In this document: positions 17,040 to 25,905 of the stretch, piece by piece
Layout of the letters: each line of letters begins with the position of its first letter
Numbering within the stretch: position 1 is the first letter of the stretch
Origin: Campylobacterales bacterium
GTDB taxonomy: Bacteria > Campylobacterota > Campylobacteria > Campylobacterales > QNZT01
DNA: 64,000 nt
Assembly (NCBI GenBank): GCA_024278835.1
Contig: JAJRSK010000068.1
Coordinates: 1 to 64,000, forward strand
Direction of reading: 5' to 3'
Made by a program: the position numbers and the translations under genes
The notes under the pieces: generated by a model
Database searches by the model: none
What the model was told of the DNA's origin: nothing
The model's input: the letters and a program-made list of their open reading frames with translations, nothing else

Positions 17040-19764
17040 AAACATCCTTTTCATCTTTAAACTTTATAATAGTCTCAGAACCTACTTTTTGCTGATGACT
17101 TTTAGGGGACGTACTGAGATAACATCCCTTTTTAATGTGATAACGTAGAGTGATCGGCATATGACCTTGAAAATGGATAGTATCACCTTGATGTGAGAGA
17201 ACTCTTGCATTGGCTGAGATGAGTCTTGTCTCTTGTGATGGTGTATGGGTAAGGAAAAGAAATTTGGTTTCTCTGTCATCTAAGTGTACATAAGCATATC
17301 CCTTCTCCTTTTTGTAGCCTAAAACACCAAGGCTTTGTTTGATACTTGGTACGCCTAAATTATCATTGACGCGCACGGTTCTCAAGTCCTTAAAACCTTT
17401 TAAGAGCCATTGGTTAGCGTCTTGTGCAAGTGAACAATCATAAAAATTTAAGACTTTAGGTGGATATTGGCTCGTAAAGATATGCATCACATCTTGTGCC
17501 AAAACCCAATCATAGACTTCTGTTAGTGCTTCATGAGAAGCATTTTTCGACCCAGAATAAAAATGATAATAGATATCTATGGGTTTTAAACGTCTTGGCT
17601 TATTGGTGAGTTTAAAGGTTTGAATTACTTTTTTAAAACCCCAAAATGGTCCTTGCCAATTATTAGTATAGACATTTTCATTTTGTTGTCCCGTGTAGAC
17701 TTGGTAGTAGTCACCTACCTTGAGAGCCAAAGGGAGGATGAGATTTAGCCATGGTCTATCATTGGTGATGATAGTATCTCCACCATTGATATTGATGATA
17801 TCATGCTTATAGGTATAGGCAAGTGTTTTTTCAGTTGGCAGACAGTCTCCCGTCCAAAATACAGTATGTGCTTTTGTTTTATTTTTTGGCATCAAATTGT
17901 TGATATAGTCTAGTGAATCACTAATTTCTCTTTTGGGTGTAAAGGAGTAGTCAATATCCCAGTGTGTGCGATAGGCTTCATTACTAGGATCTGCTTCGAG
18001 CTTTTTCCAAAAATAGGGATGGGTAAAGGTGTGTGTTGCCCCTTCGACGTAAGGTAGTTTATAAATTTCTTTGGCTGCCTTTTCTAGTCTGGCAGAGAGT
18101 TTTGGATATTTCCCATGCGGGGAAGTTTCAGATTCTACTAGTGATATGGATTGTGGGAAATGATACTTTTTGATGAAATCTTCTAAAATGATTTCAATAG
18201 AGAAACGTTTTGGATTTTCTTCTACACGGTTCATGCTCCCATCACCATCGATATGTACAAAGGAGAGACGTTTTCCATTTTCTGTACTGCTGTCAGGTAT
18301 GGGTAATGGTTTTAATCTCAAAGTCTCTTTAAAAAGTGCAAAAGGGTTGATTACCCACAAGGTGTCTTCATTGATATAATTACTCATCAAAGCATTATCT
18401 TGTACAAATCCTCCCCATGCTGTTTTTGCAGCGATAACCGAAGTTTGTTCCTGACTATTTTGGTAGCTAAGAAAAGGTTCCGCCTTAACTGCAAGATGAA
18501 TTAAGTCTTGATAATAACCAATGACAGGTTTTATCTCAAATCCCATAATATCAGACTGTTGAATTATCTTATTTTTATCGGCTTTTGGAGCACGGTTTTT
18601 AACAGTTTGTATGCCTAATTCTTTTACAATAGGGTGTTCTAGTGGTAGTCCCTCTTCCCCTGCGAAAAGTACTTTTACGCCTTTGCTAATAGCTGCTTGA
18701 ACCCACTTTAAGAGTCTGTCATTATCAGGTGAAGGTTTTTCTAGCCAAAGCACTATACCGGCATAACGCTCTTCTACATGGCGTGGTAGGGGTGCATTGA
18801 CATCTTTTAAAACAGGGACATAACCCAAATACTCTAAGGGTGTTGAAGCGTAGATATGGGCATTGGTAGAGATGATACTATCTTCATCTAAGTTCTCACC
18901 GTTATAGATGATGAGTACTTCTCTCTTAAAAGCATTTTTACTAGAGATACCATAACGCATCAAACTTTTTTCAGCGATATAGGGGATGAAGCCTTTTTCC
19001 TCTAAGGCTTTTACTGCATTTTTTCTCTCTTGATGTGTGTGACTTGGGAGATAATCAAGGGCGATGATAGGAATGTGTTTGGCTTTTACTTTTTCTAATT
19101 GTGCATCTAACCACACTCTATCTGCATCAGAAACCTCTTTATACTTGTCTGAAGTAGCGTTAAATCCGTAATAATAAGATTCAAAAAGCATCGCTTCTAA
19201 GTAGGGAGCGATATAATCAATCATCTCAAAACCACGGTTGGTGATGAGTTTCGCTTTAGGAAACTTTTGTTTAAAGCGTTGAATAAATTGGATAACACCA
19301 TTTCTAAGATAAGTTTTTTCTTCCTTGGTTACTTTTGCCAATTGATAAGAGTCTAAGGTGTCAAAAAAGAAGTTTTTAAATCCTTTTTTATAGAGCTTTC
19401 CTATCACCTGCTCTAGTAAAAAATCTTGATAAGCTTTGTCGGTGATATTTAGTAGCATACTACCCCATGCAGGGTTGTCACCTATCACCCAATTGGGATC
19501 AATATCTTTGGCAAAAGAGCGACTTTTTTGCATCTCATTGATACTGACATAGGCGTAGATATGCTCTTTGTATGTTTTAAAGCCTGAAGTATAGGGGTTG
19601 GTATGGTCTGGGTCTATGATGATAAAATCATGTATACCTACTGAAGGATAAGAAATGTCATCGCCATAATAGACCATAGCACTTTTTGAGAGCAAAGAGG
19701 CAAAAAGCATGCCTTGCAGGAGTCCTAAAAGTGTAAAAATCCTAACGAAGTAAAAAAGTTTCAT
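17017..19764 (-). CDS. pelA: PelA: Pel polysaccharide hydrolase/deacetylase
   Basis: A 915-residue periplasmic protein. After the signal peptide (to about MLFA) comes a TIM-barrel glycoside hydrolase (GH166-like: MVYYGDDISYPSVGIHDFIIIDPD, FFFDTLDSYQLA), then a Rossmann-like segment (LKDVNAPLPRHVEERYAGIVLWLE), then a polysaccharide deacetylase domain with the metal motif VHIDGDGSM and the histidine motif ATHTFTHPYFW. PelA partially deacetylates and trims Pel, a polymer rich in N-acetylgalactosamine and galactosamine. Length is close to Pseudomonas PelA. It overlaps pelG by 23 bp. Confidence 0.9.
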   Translation of the reverse strand: MKLFYFVRIFTLLGLLQGMLFASLLSKSAMVYYGDDISYPSVGIHDFIIIDPDHTNPYTSGFKTYKEHIYAYVSINEMQKSRSFAKDIDPNWVIGDNPAWGSMLLNITDKAYQDFLLEQVIGKLYKKGFKNFFFDTLDSYQLAKVTKEEKTYLRNGVIQFIQRFKQKFPKAKLITNRGFEMIDYIAPYLEAMLFESYYYGFNATSDKYKEVSDADRVWLDAQLEKVKAKHIPIIALDYLPSHTHQERKNAVKALEEKGFIPYIAEKSLMRYGISSKNAFKREVLIIYNGENLDEDSIISTNAHIYASTPLEYLGYVPVLKDVNAPLPRHVEERYAGIVLWLEKPSPDNDRLLKWVQAAISKGVKVLFAGEEGLPLEHPIVKELGIQTVKNRAPKADKNKIIQQSDIMGFEIKPVIGYYQDLIHLAVKAEPFLSYQNSQEQTSVIAAKTAWGGFVQDNALMSNYINEDTLWVINPFALFKETLRLKPLPIPDSSTENGKRLSFVHIDGDGSMNRVEENPKRFSIEIILEDFIKKYHFPQSISLVESETSPHGKYPKLSARLEKAAKEIYKLPYVEGATHTFTHPYFWKKLEADPSNEAYRTHWDIDYSFTPKREISDSLDYINNLMPKNKTKAHTVFWTGDCLPTEKTLAYTYKHDIININGGDTIITNDRPWLNLILPLALKVGDYYQVYTGQQNENVYTNNWQGPFWGFKKVIQTFKLTNKPRRLKPIDIYYHFYSGSKNASHEALTEVYDWVLAQDVMHIFTSQYPPKVLNFYDCSLAQDANQWLLKGFKDLRTVRVNDNLGVPSIKQSLGVLGYKKEKGYAYVHLDDRETKFLFLTHTPSQETRLISANARVLSHQGDTIHFQGHMPITLRYHIKKGCYLSTSPKSHQQKVGSETIIKFKDEKDVYVTQRCH

Positions 19765-21109
19765 ATTCTATATCCTCTAGTGTGTTGTTGATGACCCATA
19801 GGCTTATGATAAAGACAATGAGTAAAGATGTGGCATAACCATAGCCAAAATAGTAAGGTCCAAGATAGATGGAGAGTAGTGTTAATAGACCATTTAAGAG
19901 TAAAAATAGCAGCGATAACCACATCGTTGCCCGTCTCTTATCTAGATAAAAAAGTAGTGCTAAAACAGACATAAACCCTAGTTGTAACTGTGCCCCTATC
20001 ATATCAATATGGAAAAGATTACTATATAAAAGTGGTATATGGAAAAATGAGAATATCTCAGAGGTGTAGATATATATCATGATAGAGATGATAGTTTGTA
20101 TCCCCAGTACATCACGGATAGTATCTCGGATAGTGTTTCTCATCTCATTTTTGTAGCCATGGATAACTTCGAGTCGTCCTCCCTCTTTGACTGCGTCAAA
20201 AAAGTGTTCATAGCTTTGAGAGAAATAAGCCTCTAGTCTAAAAAAGAAGAGAGCCATGCCTGGTATGATAGTCAGATATGCCATGAAAATAGGGATATCA
20301 TAGACGACAGAGCCATGTAGTTTTCCCAGTATAGCACTCCCCGTGTCAGGATGGTACCAAAAGATAAATTTATCAATCCAAACAGCCAGAGAGTAAAAAA
20401 GTCCTGAGAATCCTAAAAACCAGTAAAAGTTTTTGCGTTTAAAAAAGTCAAAAGAGAGAAGTTTATCACTAGGATAACTTATCATGATGAGGGCAGTAAG
20501 TATGATAAAAAGTAAAATATTTCCTAATAAAAATATAAGCATTATGTTTTCTACGCTTGAGCCATATATATAAGCAAAAAAGACAATACCAATATAGACA
20601 AAAAAGTAAGCAACAAAGATAGCTTTATAGAATTTGAGGCTTGAGGCTAAGATATTGGCAAGCCAAATGGCTGTCATCATGATAAAAATATAGACAACGA
20701 GAAGGATAAAAGATATAGGTTGTTCTGGAAATACATATAATGCCAAAGGTAGTAATAGTAGTAACCCTACAAATGTCGTGACAAGCAGTGTGCCAAAGAA
20801 GGAAGGCAGGATTAAATCCTCTCTCTGTTCATAAATCTTATCAGCGATGTAACGGGTAAAAGGAAGTTGGATAAAGCCTGTTGTCATGATAGAAGAGGCA
20901 AAGGCAAAAGCATAGGTGATGATGAGTTGGTATGCAATAGGTTTTCCACTCTCATCCGAGAGATTAAAAAATCCAATAATCAATATCGCGATAATAGAGC
21001 TTACCCATGCACCTGAAGAGAGCATCGCAGCATAACCATAGGACTTCGTCAGCGCGCTTAAACTCTCTTTTTGTACCATTTTTCTTAAAGAAAATCCAAT
21101 CCCTGCCAT
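19742..21109 (-). CDS. pelG: PelG: inner-membrane Pel exporter
   Basis: A polytopic membrane protein of about 455 residues with some twelve hydrophobic segments, a Wzx/MOP-type transporter. The N terminus MAGIGFSLRKMVQKES is the characteristic PelG start. It is thought to carry the Pel chain over the inner membrane together with PelD, PelE and PelF. I place the start at the ATG at 21109, which touches the pelF stop (TGATG); the track begins one codon earlier at a GTG. The 3' end overlaps pelA. Confidence 0.88.
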   Translation of the reverse strand: MAGIGFSLRKMVQKESLSALTKSYGYAAMLSSGAWVSSIIAILIIGFFNLSDESGKPIAYQLIITYAFAFASSIMTTGFIQLPFTRYIADKIYEQREDLILPSFFGTLLVTTFVGLLLLLPLALYVFPEQPISFILLVVYIFIMMTAIWLANILASSLKFYKAIFVAYFFVYIGIVFFAYIYGSSVENIMLIFLLGNILLFIILTALIMISYPSDKLLSFDFFKRKNFYWFLGFSGLFYSLAVWIDKFIFWYHPDTGSAILGKLHGSVVYDIPIFMAYLTIIPGMALFFFRLEAYFSQSYEHFFDAVKEGGRLEVIHGYKNEMRNTIRDTIRDVLGIQTIISIMIYIYTSEIFSFFHIPLLYSNLFHIDMIGAQLQLGFMSVLALLFYLDKRRATMWLSLLFLLLNGLLTLLSIYLGPYYFGYGYATSLLIVFIISLWVINNTLEDIEYETFLLR

Positions 21110-22608
21110 CACATCACCTCTCTATAAAGTGCATCATATCTTGCCAAAAATTGGTGTTCTTGGTAGTAAGTTTCTACACGTTTAAGGGCATTTTGTTGTG
21201 CTTTTTTCCAGAGCACTTCATCTTCTAAAAATCGTATATAGTTTTCTGCTAAAGCAAGAGGATTGGCGATGGGGGTGGTGGCACCTGCTTTGCCTATAGC
21301 AATATCTGCCTCATCTAGTGCCCCATAGATGAGATCTTGACAACTACCCACATTGGTACTAACACATGGCAGACCAGCGGCAAATCCTTCTAGTATCACA
21401 AGTGGCATACCTTCACTAATCGATGTAAGTGTGAGTAGCCCACTTTTTGGCAGGATATCATCAATCTTTTGAAATCCTAAAAAGGAGACATTTTCTTTTA
21501 AGTCAAAACTATTTACCATCTCTTCACACTCTTTTGCATAAAGAGGTTCTTCATCCATGGCACCTACAATCCACCCTTCAACATCGGGTATATGTTTTTT
21601 GGTGATGGCAATAGCGCGGATAAAAGTTTTGATATCTTTGATAGAGACCACCCTCCCGATGAGTGTGATGACTTTTGGTATCCTCGTAACTCTTTTTTTG
21701 ACAAGGGCATTGAGACGTGGCATATCCACACCATTTGGGATAACCATGGTTTTTTCTCTTGGAGCACTATAAGCTATTTGTATCTCTCTTGCCCCAGGGT
21801 AGAGGGAGATGATATGGTTTGCTCTATTGTAGGTAAGTGCACCTATCTTTTCAAAAAACTTCACCCACATTTGTTTAATATAGTTCATCTCTATAGGCGC
21901 ATCCTCTAAAAGGGTAGGTGTGTGATAACTCACCCATTTGGCAGAGAGCATGTCTATCTTCCTTTCTCTTGTGTAAATACCATGTTCTGTGAGGATAAAA
22001 GGTATCTCTTTATCATTGGCAGAAAGTAAGGATAAGAAACCAGCATATCCTGTAGAAGGGGCATGTATGACTTTTGCTTTTCGCATATTTTTGACGATAT
22101 GGGCTATTTTCCAGATAGGAGCATGAATATTTCTAAGGGTCCAAAAATAGTCAATAAAAGGGATGTCAGGAGCATTTTTCTCATAAATGCGTTTCATGAA
22201 ATTCCATGACTCTTTGGAATAGAGAAAATCCTCTTTGGTGAGTTTACTGATGAAAAAATCGATATTTTTTAATTCATTTGGCATCTTCACACTATCTGAA
22301 TTTATCTCTTGGTAAAAAGAGGAGAGTGCCTTAAAGGCTTTTTCATTGCCTTTTCTTTTTTTTGGTAAAAACTTTTTCTCTTCATAGAGATAGTGTACTT
22401 CAAGATGTCTTAGGTTCTTGGGTAAGGTATAGAGGATATCTGAATAATCCTCAGGACGTGAACCAATAAAGATGATACCAAAGCTAAAGTGAGGCAAACC
22501 TAAGATGAGTTGATGAATCCATGAAGAGACACCACCTCTGATGTAGGGGTAAGTACCTTCACACACAAGCATAATATCAACGGTGGTGCTTTTAGGTATA
22601 TTACTCAT
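21109..22608 (-). CDS. pelF: PelF: GT4 glycosyltransferase for Pel synthesis
   Basis: A cytosolic GT-B glycosyltransferase of about 499 residues. The donor-side glycine loop is EGTYPYIRGGVSSWIHQLI near the N terminus, GRVVSIKDIKTFIRAI lies at the second domain and the E-x7-E type segment is SISEGMPLVILEGFAAGLPCVSTNVG. PelF polymerises Pel from UDP-sugar. The start at 22608 (MSNIPKS) makes an ATGA overlap with pelE and is better than the track start at 22623. Confidence 0.9.
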   Translation of the reverse strand: MSNIPKSTTVDIMLVCEGTYPYIRGGVSSWIHQLILGLPHFSFGIIFIGSRPEDYSDILYTLPKNLRHLEVHYLYEEKKFLPKKRKGNEKAFKALSSFYQEINSDSVKMPNELKNIDFFISKLTKEDFLYSKESWNFMKRIYEKNAPDIPFIDYFWTLRNIHAPIWKIAHIVKNMRKAKVIHAPSTGYAGFLSLLSANDKEIPFILTEHGIYTRERKIDMLSAKWVSYHTPTLLEDAPIEMNYIKQMWVKFFEKIGALTYNRANHIISLYPGAREIQIAYSAPREKTMVIPNGVDMPRLNALVKKRVTRIPKVITLIGRVVSIKDIKTFIRAIAITKKHIPDVEGWIVGAMDEEPLYAKECEEMVNSFDLKENVSFLGFQKIDDILPKSGLLTLTSISEGMPLVILEGFAAGLPCVSTNVGSCQDLIYGALDEADIAIGKAGATTPIANPLALAENYIRFLEDEVLWKKAQQNALKRVETYYQEHQFLARYDALYREVM

Positions 22609-23543
22609 GAGGCTTTGACCCATTGTCTGTAAAGAGGCGCAGTCATACTTGTAAGTTCTAATGGACTGATTTGGGAGAGTTGCTGCTTGACTTCATAATA
22701 GTCGCCTTGTTTATAAGCAACTTCAGCAAGATAGGGTGCGACCACAGTATGAGACGCTCCCATTGTAAGTGCTTTTTTAAACAGTTTTTCTGCTTTTTTG
22801 TAATTGTTTTTAGAAAATGCTACCTTTGCTAGTATAGTATAGGTAGTAAACTCTTTTTTGACCGCTAGGGCAAGCTTTGCATAGGTTTCTACTTTGGAAA
22901 GTATAAATTTTGTGCTCTCTGCGTCACTTAGACCATAGTGGATAAACTCCCAGTAAAGAGAGGCTAACTCTGTGGCAAGTATGGCTTTTTGCTCTGGATT
23001 ATTTTCTTTTTCATATCTTGAAAGTGTTTTAGTTATTTTATCGTTGAGTTCAGTTTCTAGCGTATTTAAGAGGGAAAAGCTATAGAGTCTGATTTCATTA
23101 TCAGGGTCTGATAATAGTCCTTTGATGAGTGAAAAGTTCTTTTTAGAAGGATTTTCTGCCATAAAGACCAAGCCCTTCATCTTGTTTGGGGAATGGTTCA
23201 TCTGATTGCTAGCCAAATCGACGATGGCACCCTCCCCAAAGATACGCTTTACTTGTGGATAGGGGTTATTATAAAACTCTTTTTTGTTGAAGTGCTTTAC
23301 CTGTGTGAGAAAAGATTTTTTTTTAACAAAGGCGTAGAGTATAGAAAAAGTGAGTACCACAATACAACCAAGGATGGGTAAGAGTAGGGTGAATCCCAGC
23401 AGGAATATAAAGAGTGTTTTGATACTTCCCTTGTAGCGAATTTTAAAAAGCTGTGTAGCAAGCAATGCACTAAGTAAAGAGACTATGAGGTGAAGTATTA
23501 ACAGTTCTTGAGAAGATAAGTTTTCCAACATAGAAAGTATCAT
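22605..23543 (-). CDS. pelE: PelE-like membrane TPR protein
   Basis: A 312-residue protein with two N-terminal membrane helices (LLILHLIVSLLSALLATQLF and TLFIFLLGFTLLLPILGCIVVLTF) followed by helical repeats including a clear TPR (YTILAKVAFSKNNYKKAEKLFKKALTMGA). This matches PelE, which bridges PelD and the glycosyltransferase. The identification rests mainly on architecture and on position between pelD and pelF; sequence in this family drifts strongly. It begins one base past the pelD stop region. Confidence 0.8.
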   Translation of the reverse strand: MILSMLENLSSQELLILHLIVSLLSALLATQLFKIRYKGSIKTLFIFLLGFTLLLPILGCIVVLTFSILYAFVKKKSFLTQVKHFNKKEFYNNPYPQVKRIFGEGAIVDLASNQMNHSPNKMKGLVFMAENPSKKNFSLIKGLLSDPDNEIRLYSFSLLNTLETELNDKITKTLSRYEKENNPEQKAILATELASLYWEFIHYGLSDAESTKFILSKVETYAKLALAVKKEFTTYTILAKVAFSKNNYKKAEKLFKKALTMGASHTVVAPYLAEVAYKQGDYYEVKQQLSQISPLELTSMTAPLYRQWVKAS

Positions 23544-23544
23544 G

Positions 23545-24765
23545 TTACTTCTCCTTGAGGTATTGGGTTAGTAATGCTTCTTGCGTGATATCAAATCCCA
23601 TGTGGGGAATTTCACCATCCTTGATATGTGCGCTAGAGAGAATTTTATTGCTAATAGTTTCCATGGCTACGGTATTGGTAAAGGGTAAAAGTATCATGAT
23701 AGCGTCAGTAGAAAACTCTGTAATATGTTTATAACGGTCTAGACCACGTAAGGTTTTATCTAAACTTGCTATGAGCTTTTTAGACATTAACGCATCTTGT
23801 GGTTTAAAAATCAACACACTACAGGCTGTCTTATGCTGCTTGGATAGTGTGCGCATACTGTTATAATGATAGGCAAAGAGTGCCTCTTTTGTGATATGCG
23901 TATGCCCCTTATCTTGTAGATAACTCCAAAGCTTCACTTGGTCAAGGAAGTAGGCAAAAAGTATAGAGATAGAGATGAGATTATTTTGGTTAAATGCCAT
24001 AAACGGCATCTTATCGATAGCTAAAATTGCATCTGTTTTGTCTTCTTTATTTTGTAAAGGTATAACGGCAAGATAACGACTCGTACCTTCTTGTGCTTCC
24101 CCATGTATATAACTCATTTCTTGTGTCTGCAATGCTTTTTGTACCAAGGGATCCTCAAGATAGAGTTTTTTCCCTTCCTCTATGGAACTGACGGTGTGAA
24201 AATGATTAGCACTTGTGAAGGCCAAGAGGGAACCTTGCACATGAAAAGCCTTTGCTATGAGGTGTAAAAAATTTTCATTGTGAGAGCCTTCTTTGAAAAA
24301 CAATTCTTGGAGTTGGTTGATAGAATAGCGCAGACTGTGTGGTTGTAATGCGTATGATTTTTCTAAGGTGTCATGAGAAATCTTTAGTGTGTAAAAAGCG
24401 TTACTTAACTCTTGTACTTTCTCTTTTAAAAATGTCGATTCTGCTTTAGCCTTGTCATAACGTTTAAACCAGAAATGGTAAAACTGTCCTGCGATGAGGG
24501 TGATAAGAAGGTGGCTTAAAAAGGGAATGACAAAGTTATCATGATAATAAAAATAAAATACTATACCCAACAATGCTAAAGCCAATAGACCCTTTCTTAA
24601 ACCATAAAAAAGTGATATCACTAAAAGAAGGATGATAGAAAAAGGGATAGCGGTATCCAATAGTAAAGGGTCTTGTGGATAGAAATAAAGCCCCAAAGCA
24701 ATAAAGAGAAGGGTGATAAGAAGTGTTTCAAAGTAGGGATATAAAAGTTTGATAGAAAATGGCAT
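23545..24765 (-). CDS. pelD: PelD: c-di-GMP receptor of the Pel synthase
   Basis: A 406-residue protein: four hydrophobic segments in the first 95 residues, a coiled-coil linker (KAESTFLKEKVQELSNAFYTLK), a GAF domain and a degenerate GGDEF domain. The GGDEF active-site motif is gone, but the inhibitory-site motif RxxD is kept as TLRGLDRYKH (Arg near 340), the c-di-GMP contact in Pseudomonas PelD. So Pel production is very likely switched on by c-di-GMP after translation. First gene of the operon; 227 bp of non-coding DNA separates it from the divergent GH114 gene. Confidence 0.87.
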   Translation of the reverse strand: MPFSIKLLYPYFETLLITLLFIALGLYFYPQDPLLLDTAIPFSIILLLVISLFYGLRKGLLALALLGIVFYFYYHDNFVIPFLSHLLITLIAGQFYHFWFKRYDKAKAESTFLKEKVQELSNAFYTLKISHDTLEKSYALQPHSLRYSINQLQELFFKEGSHNENFLHLIAKAFHVQGSLLAFTSANHFHTVSSIEEGKKLYLEDPLVQKALQTQEMSYIHGEAQEGTSRYLAVIPLQNKEDKTDAILAIDKMPFMAFNQNNLISISILFAYFLDQVKLWSYLQDKGHTHITKEALFAYHYNSMRTLSKQHKTACSVLIFKPQDALMSKKLIASLDKTLRGLDRYKHITEFSTDAIMILLPFTNTVAMETISNKILSSAHIKDGEIPHMGFDITQEALLTQYLKEK

Positions 24766-24941
24766 TACTTCTTCCTTTTCATGATGTTTTCTATAATAAC
24801 TAAAATAAATCTAAGCAAGAGCTAATGTTTTGCTTATTTTCTATGTTAAAGAGTGCGTATATCGTATAATGTTAAAAATATAATGAACTATTCGAAATTT
24901 TGGACAACTTTAATAATTTACCTCTTTTTTGTTATAGTTTA

Positions 24942-24947
24942 TATAAT
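24942..24947 (+). promoter_or_regulatory. Candidate -10 box for the GH114 gene
   Basis: TATAAT 45 bp before the ATG of the glycosidase gene, in AT-rich DNA with a run of T (CTCTTTTTTG) in the -35 area, as is common in Campylobacterota where -35 boxes are poor. The rest of the 227-bp pelD/GH114 intergenic stretch shows no clear operator. Confidence 0.4.
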
Positions 24948-24992
24948 CTGTAACAATAGGTTACAAAGTTTAAATTCGATTGGAAAATAAAG

Positions 24993-25766
24993 ATGATAAA
25001 GTTGTGCTGGCTTCTTTTTATTGGGCATGTGGCTTTGGCAGAGGTAGATAGCAAGAGTTTAGCGTGGTATCAGCCTAAAAAGGAGACAACGCTACATTTG
25101 CAACTCAATGGAAAGCTTAATCTCTATAGAGATGTTGATCTCTATATTGTTGATCTTTTTGATACAAAAGTCTCTGATATAAAAGCATTACAGGAGAGAG
25201 GTAAAAAGGTGATAGCCTATTTTTCAGCAGGCTCTTTTGAAGCGTGGAGAGAAGATGCCAAAAAGTTTAAAAGCACTGACGTTGGTAAAAAGATGGATGG
25301 CTGGGATGAGAAGTGGCTGGATATCCGTTCAGCATCGGTGAGGGCTATCATGATAGCCCGTTTGGATGAGGCAAAACGTAAGGGTTTTGATGGGGTGGAT
25401 GCTGATAATGTAAATGGCTATACAAATCATACTGGTTTTAATCTGTCAGCACAAGAGCAGTTAGATTTTAATATCTTTTTAGCCAATGAGTCGCATAAAA
25501 GGGCTCTGACGATTTCACTTAAAAATGATATTGATCAAAGTACTGTCTTGGTACCTTATTTTGATTTTCTACTCAATGAAGAGTGTGCCACTTATGATGA
25601 ATGTGAAAAGTGTATGCCATTTATCAAGGCTGGCAAACCTGTCTTTCATATCGAATATGATGTGAGTAAAAAAGATAAATTTTGTGCTGAGGGAAAGAAC
25701 AGAGGATTTCAGGCGCTTATTTTACCACTTGAATTGGATGATAGTTTTCGTTATGGATGTCAGTAG
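24993..25766 (+). CDS. Secreted GH114-type endo-alpha-1,4-polygalactosaminidase
   Basis: A 257-residue exported protein with signal peptide MIKLCWLLFIGHVALA and a TIM-barrel of the GH114 type: SLAWYQPKKE, LYIVDLFDT, GKKVIAYFSAGSFEAW, RLDEAKRKGFDGVDADNVNGY, ALTISLKND and FLLNEECATYDECEKC. Enzymes of this family cleave galactosamine-rich polymers and are related to the hydrolase domain of PelA. Being divergent from a pel operon, its natural substrate is plausibly the cell's own deacetylated Pel. Six Cys in the mature part suggest disulphides in the periplasm or outside. A TATCATGATA copy encodes IMI in RAIMIARL. Confidence 0.83.
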   Translation: MIKLCWLLFIGHVALAEVDSKSLAWYQPKKETTLHLQLNGKLNLYRDVDLYIVDLFDTKVSDIKALQERGKKVIAYFSAGSFEAWREDAKKFKSTDVGKKMDGWDEKWLDIRSASVRAIMIARLDEAKRKGFDGVDADNVNGYTNHTGFNLSAQEQLDFNIFLANESHKRALTISLKNDIDQSTVLVPYFDFLLNEECATYDECEKCMPFIKAGKPVFHIEYDVSKKDKFCAEGKNRGFQALILPLELDDSFRYGCQ

Positions 25767-25871
25767 AACCCTTTAAAAATTCCTCATCCGAACAACCTCT
25801 GCAACGAAAGGGTCAAAATTTTGGGGTACCCACCGTAAAGCCGTTTGAGGTGAGGAATTTTTAAAGGGTTC
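25766..25871. repeat. 106-bp inverted-repeat element between GH114 gene and hldD
   Basis: Perfect 21-bp inverted repeats (25766-25786 and 25851-25871, GAACCCTTTAAAAATTCCTCA) enclose 64 bp with further partial pairing (CAACCTC with GAGGT). It starts on the last base of the GH114 stop codon. The run of A/T on both strands would let it terminate transcription either way, but length and internal structure are more like a small non-autonomous element. Confidence 0.65.
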
Positions 25872-25905
25872 AATAGCCTAATGATTATTTCGATAAAATC
25901 TTTTT

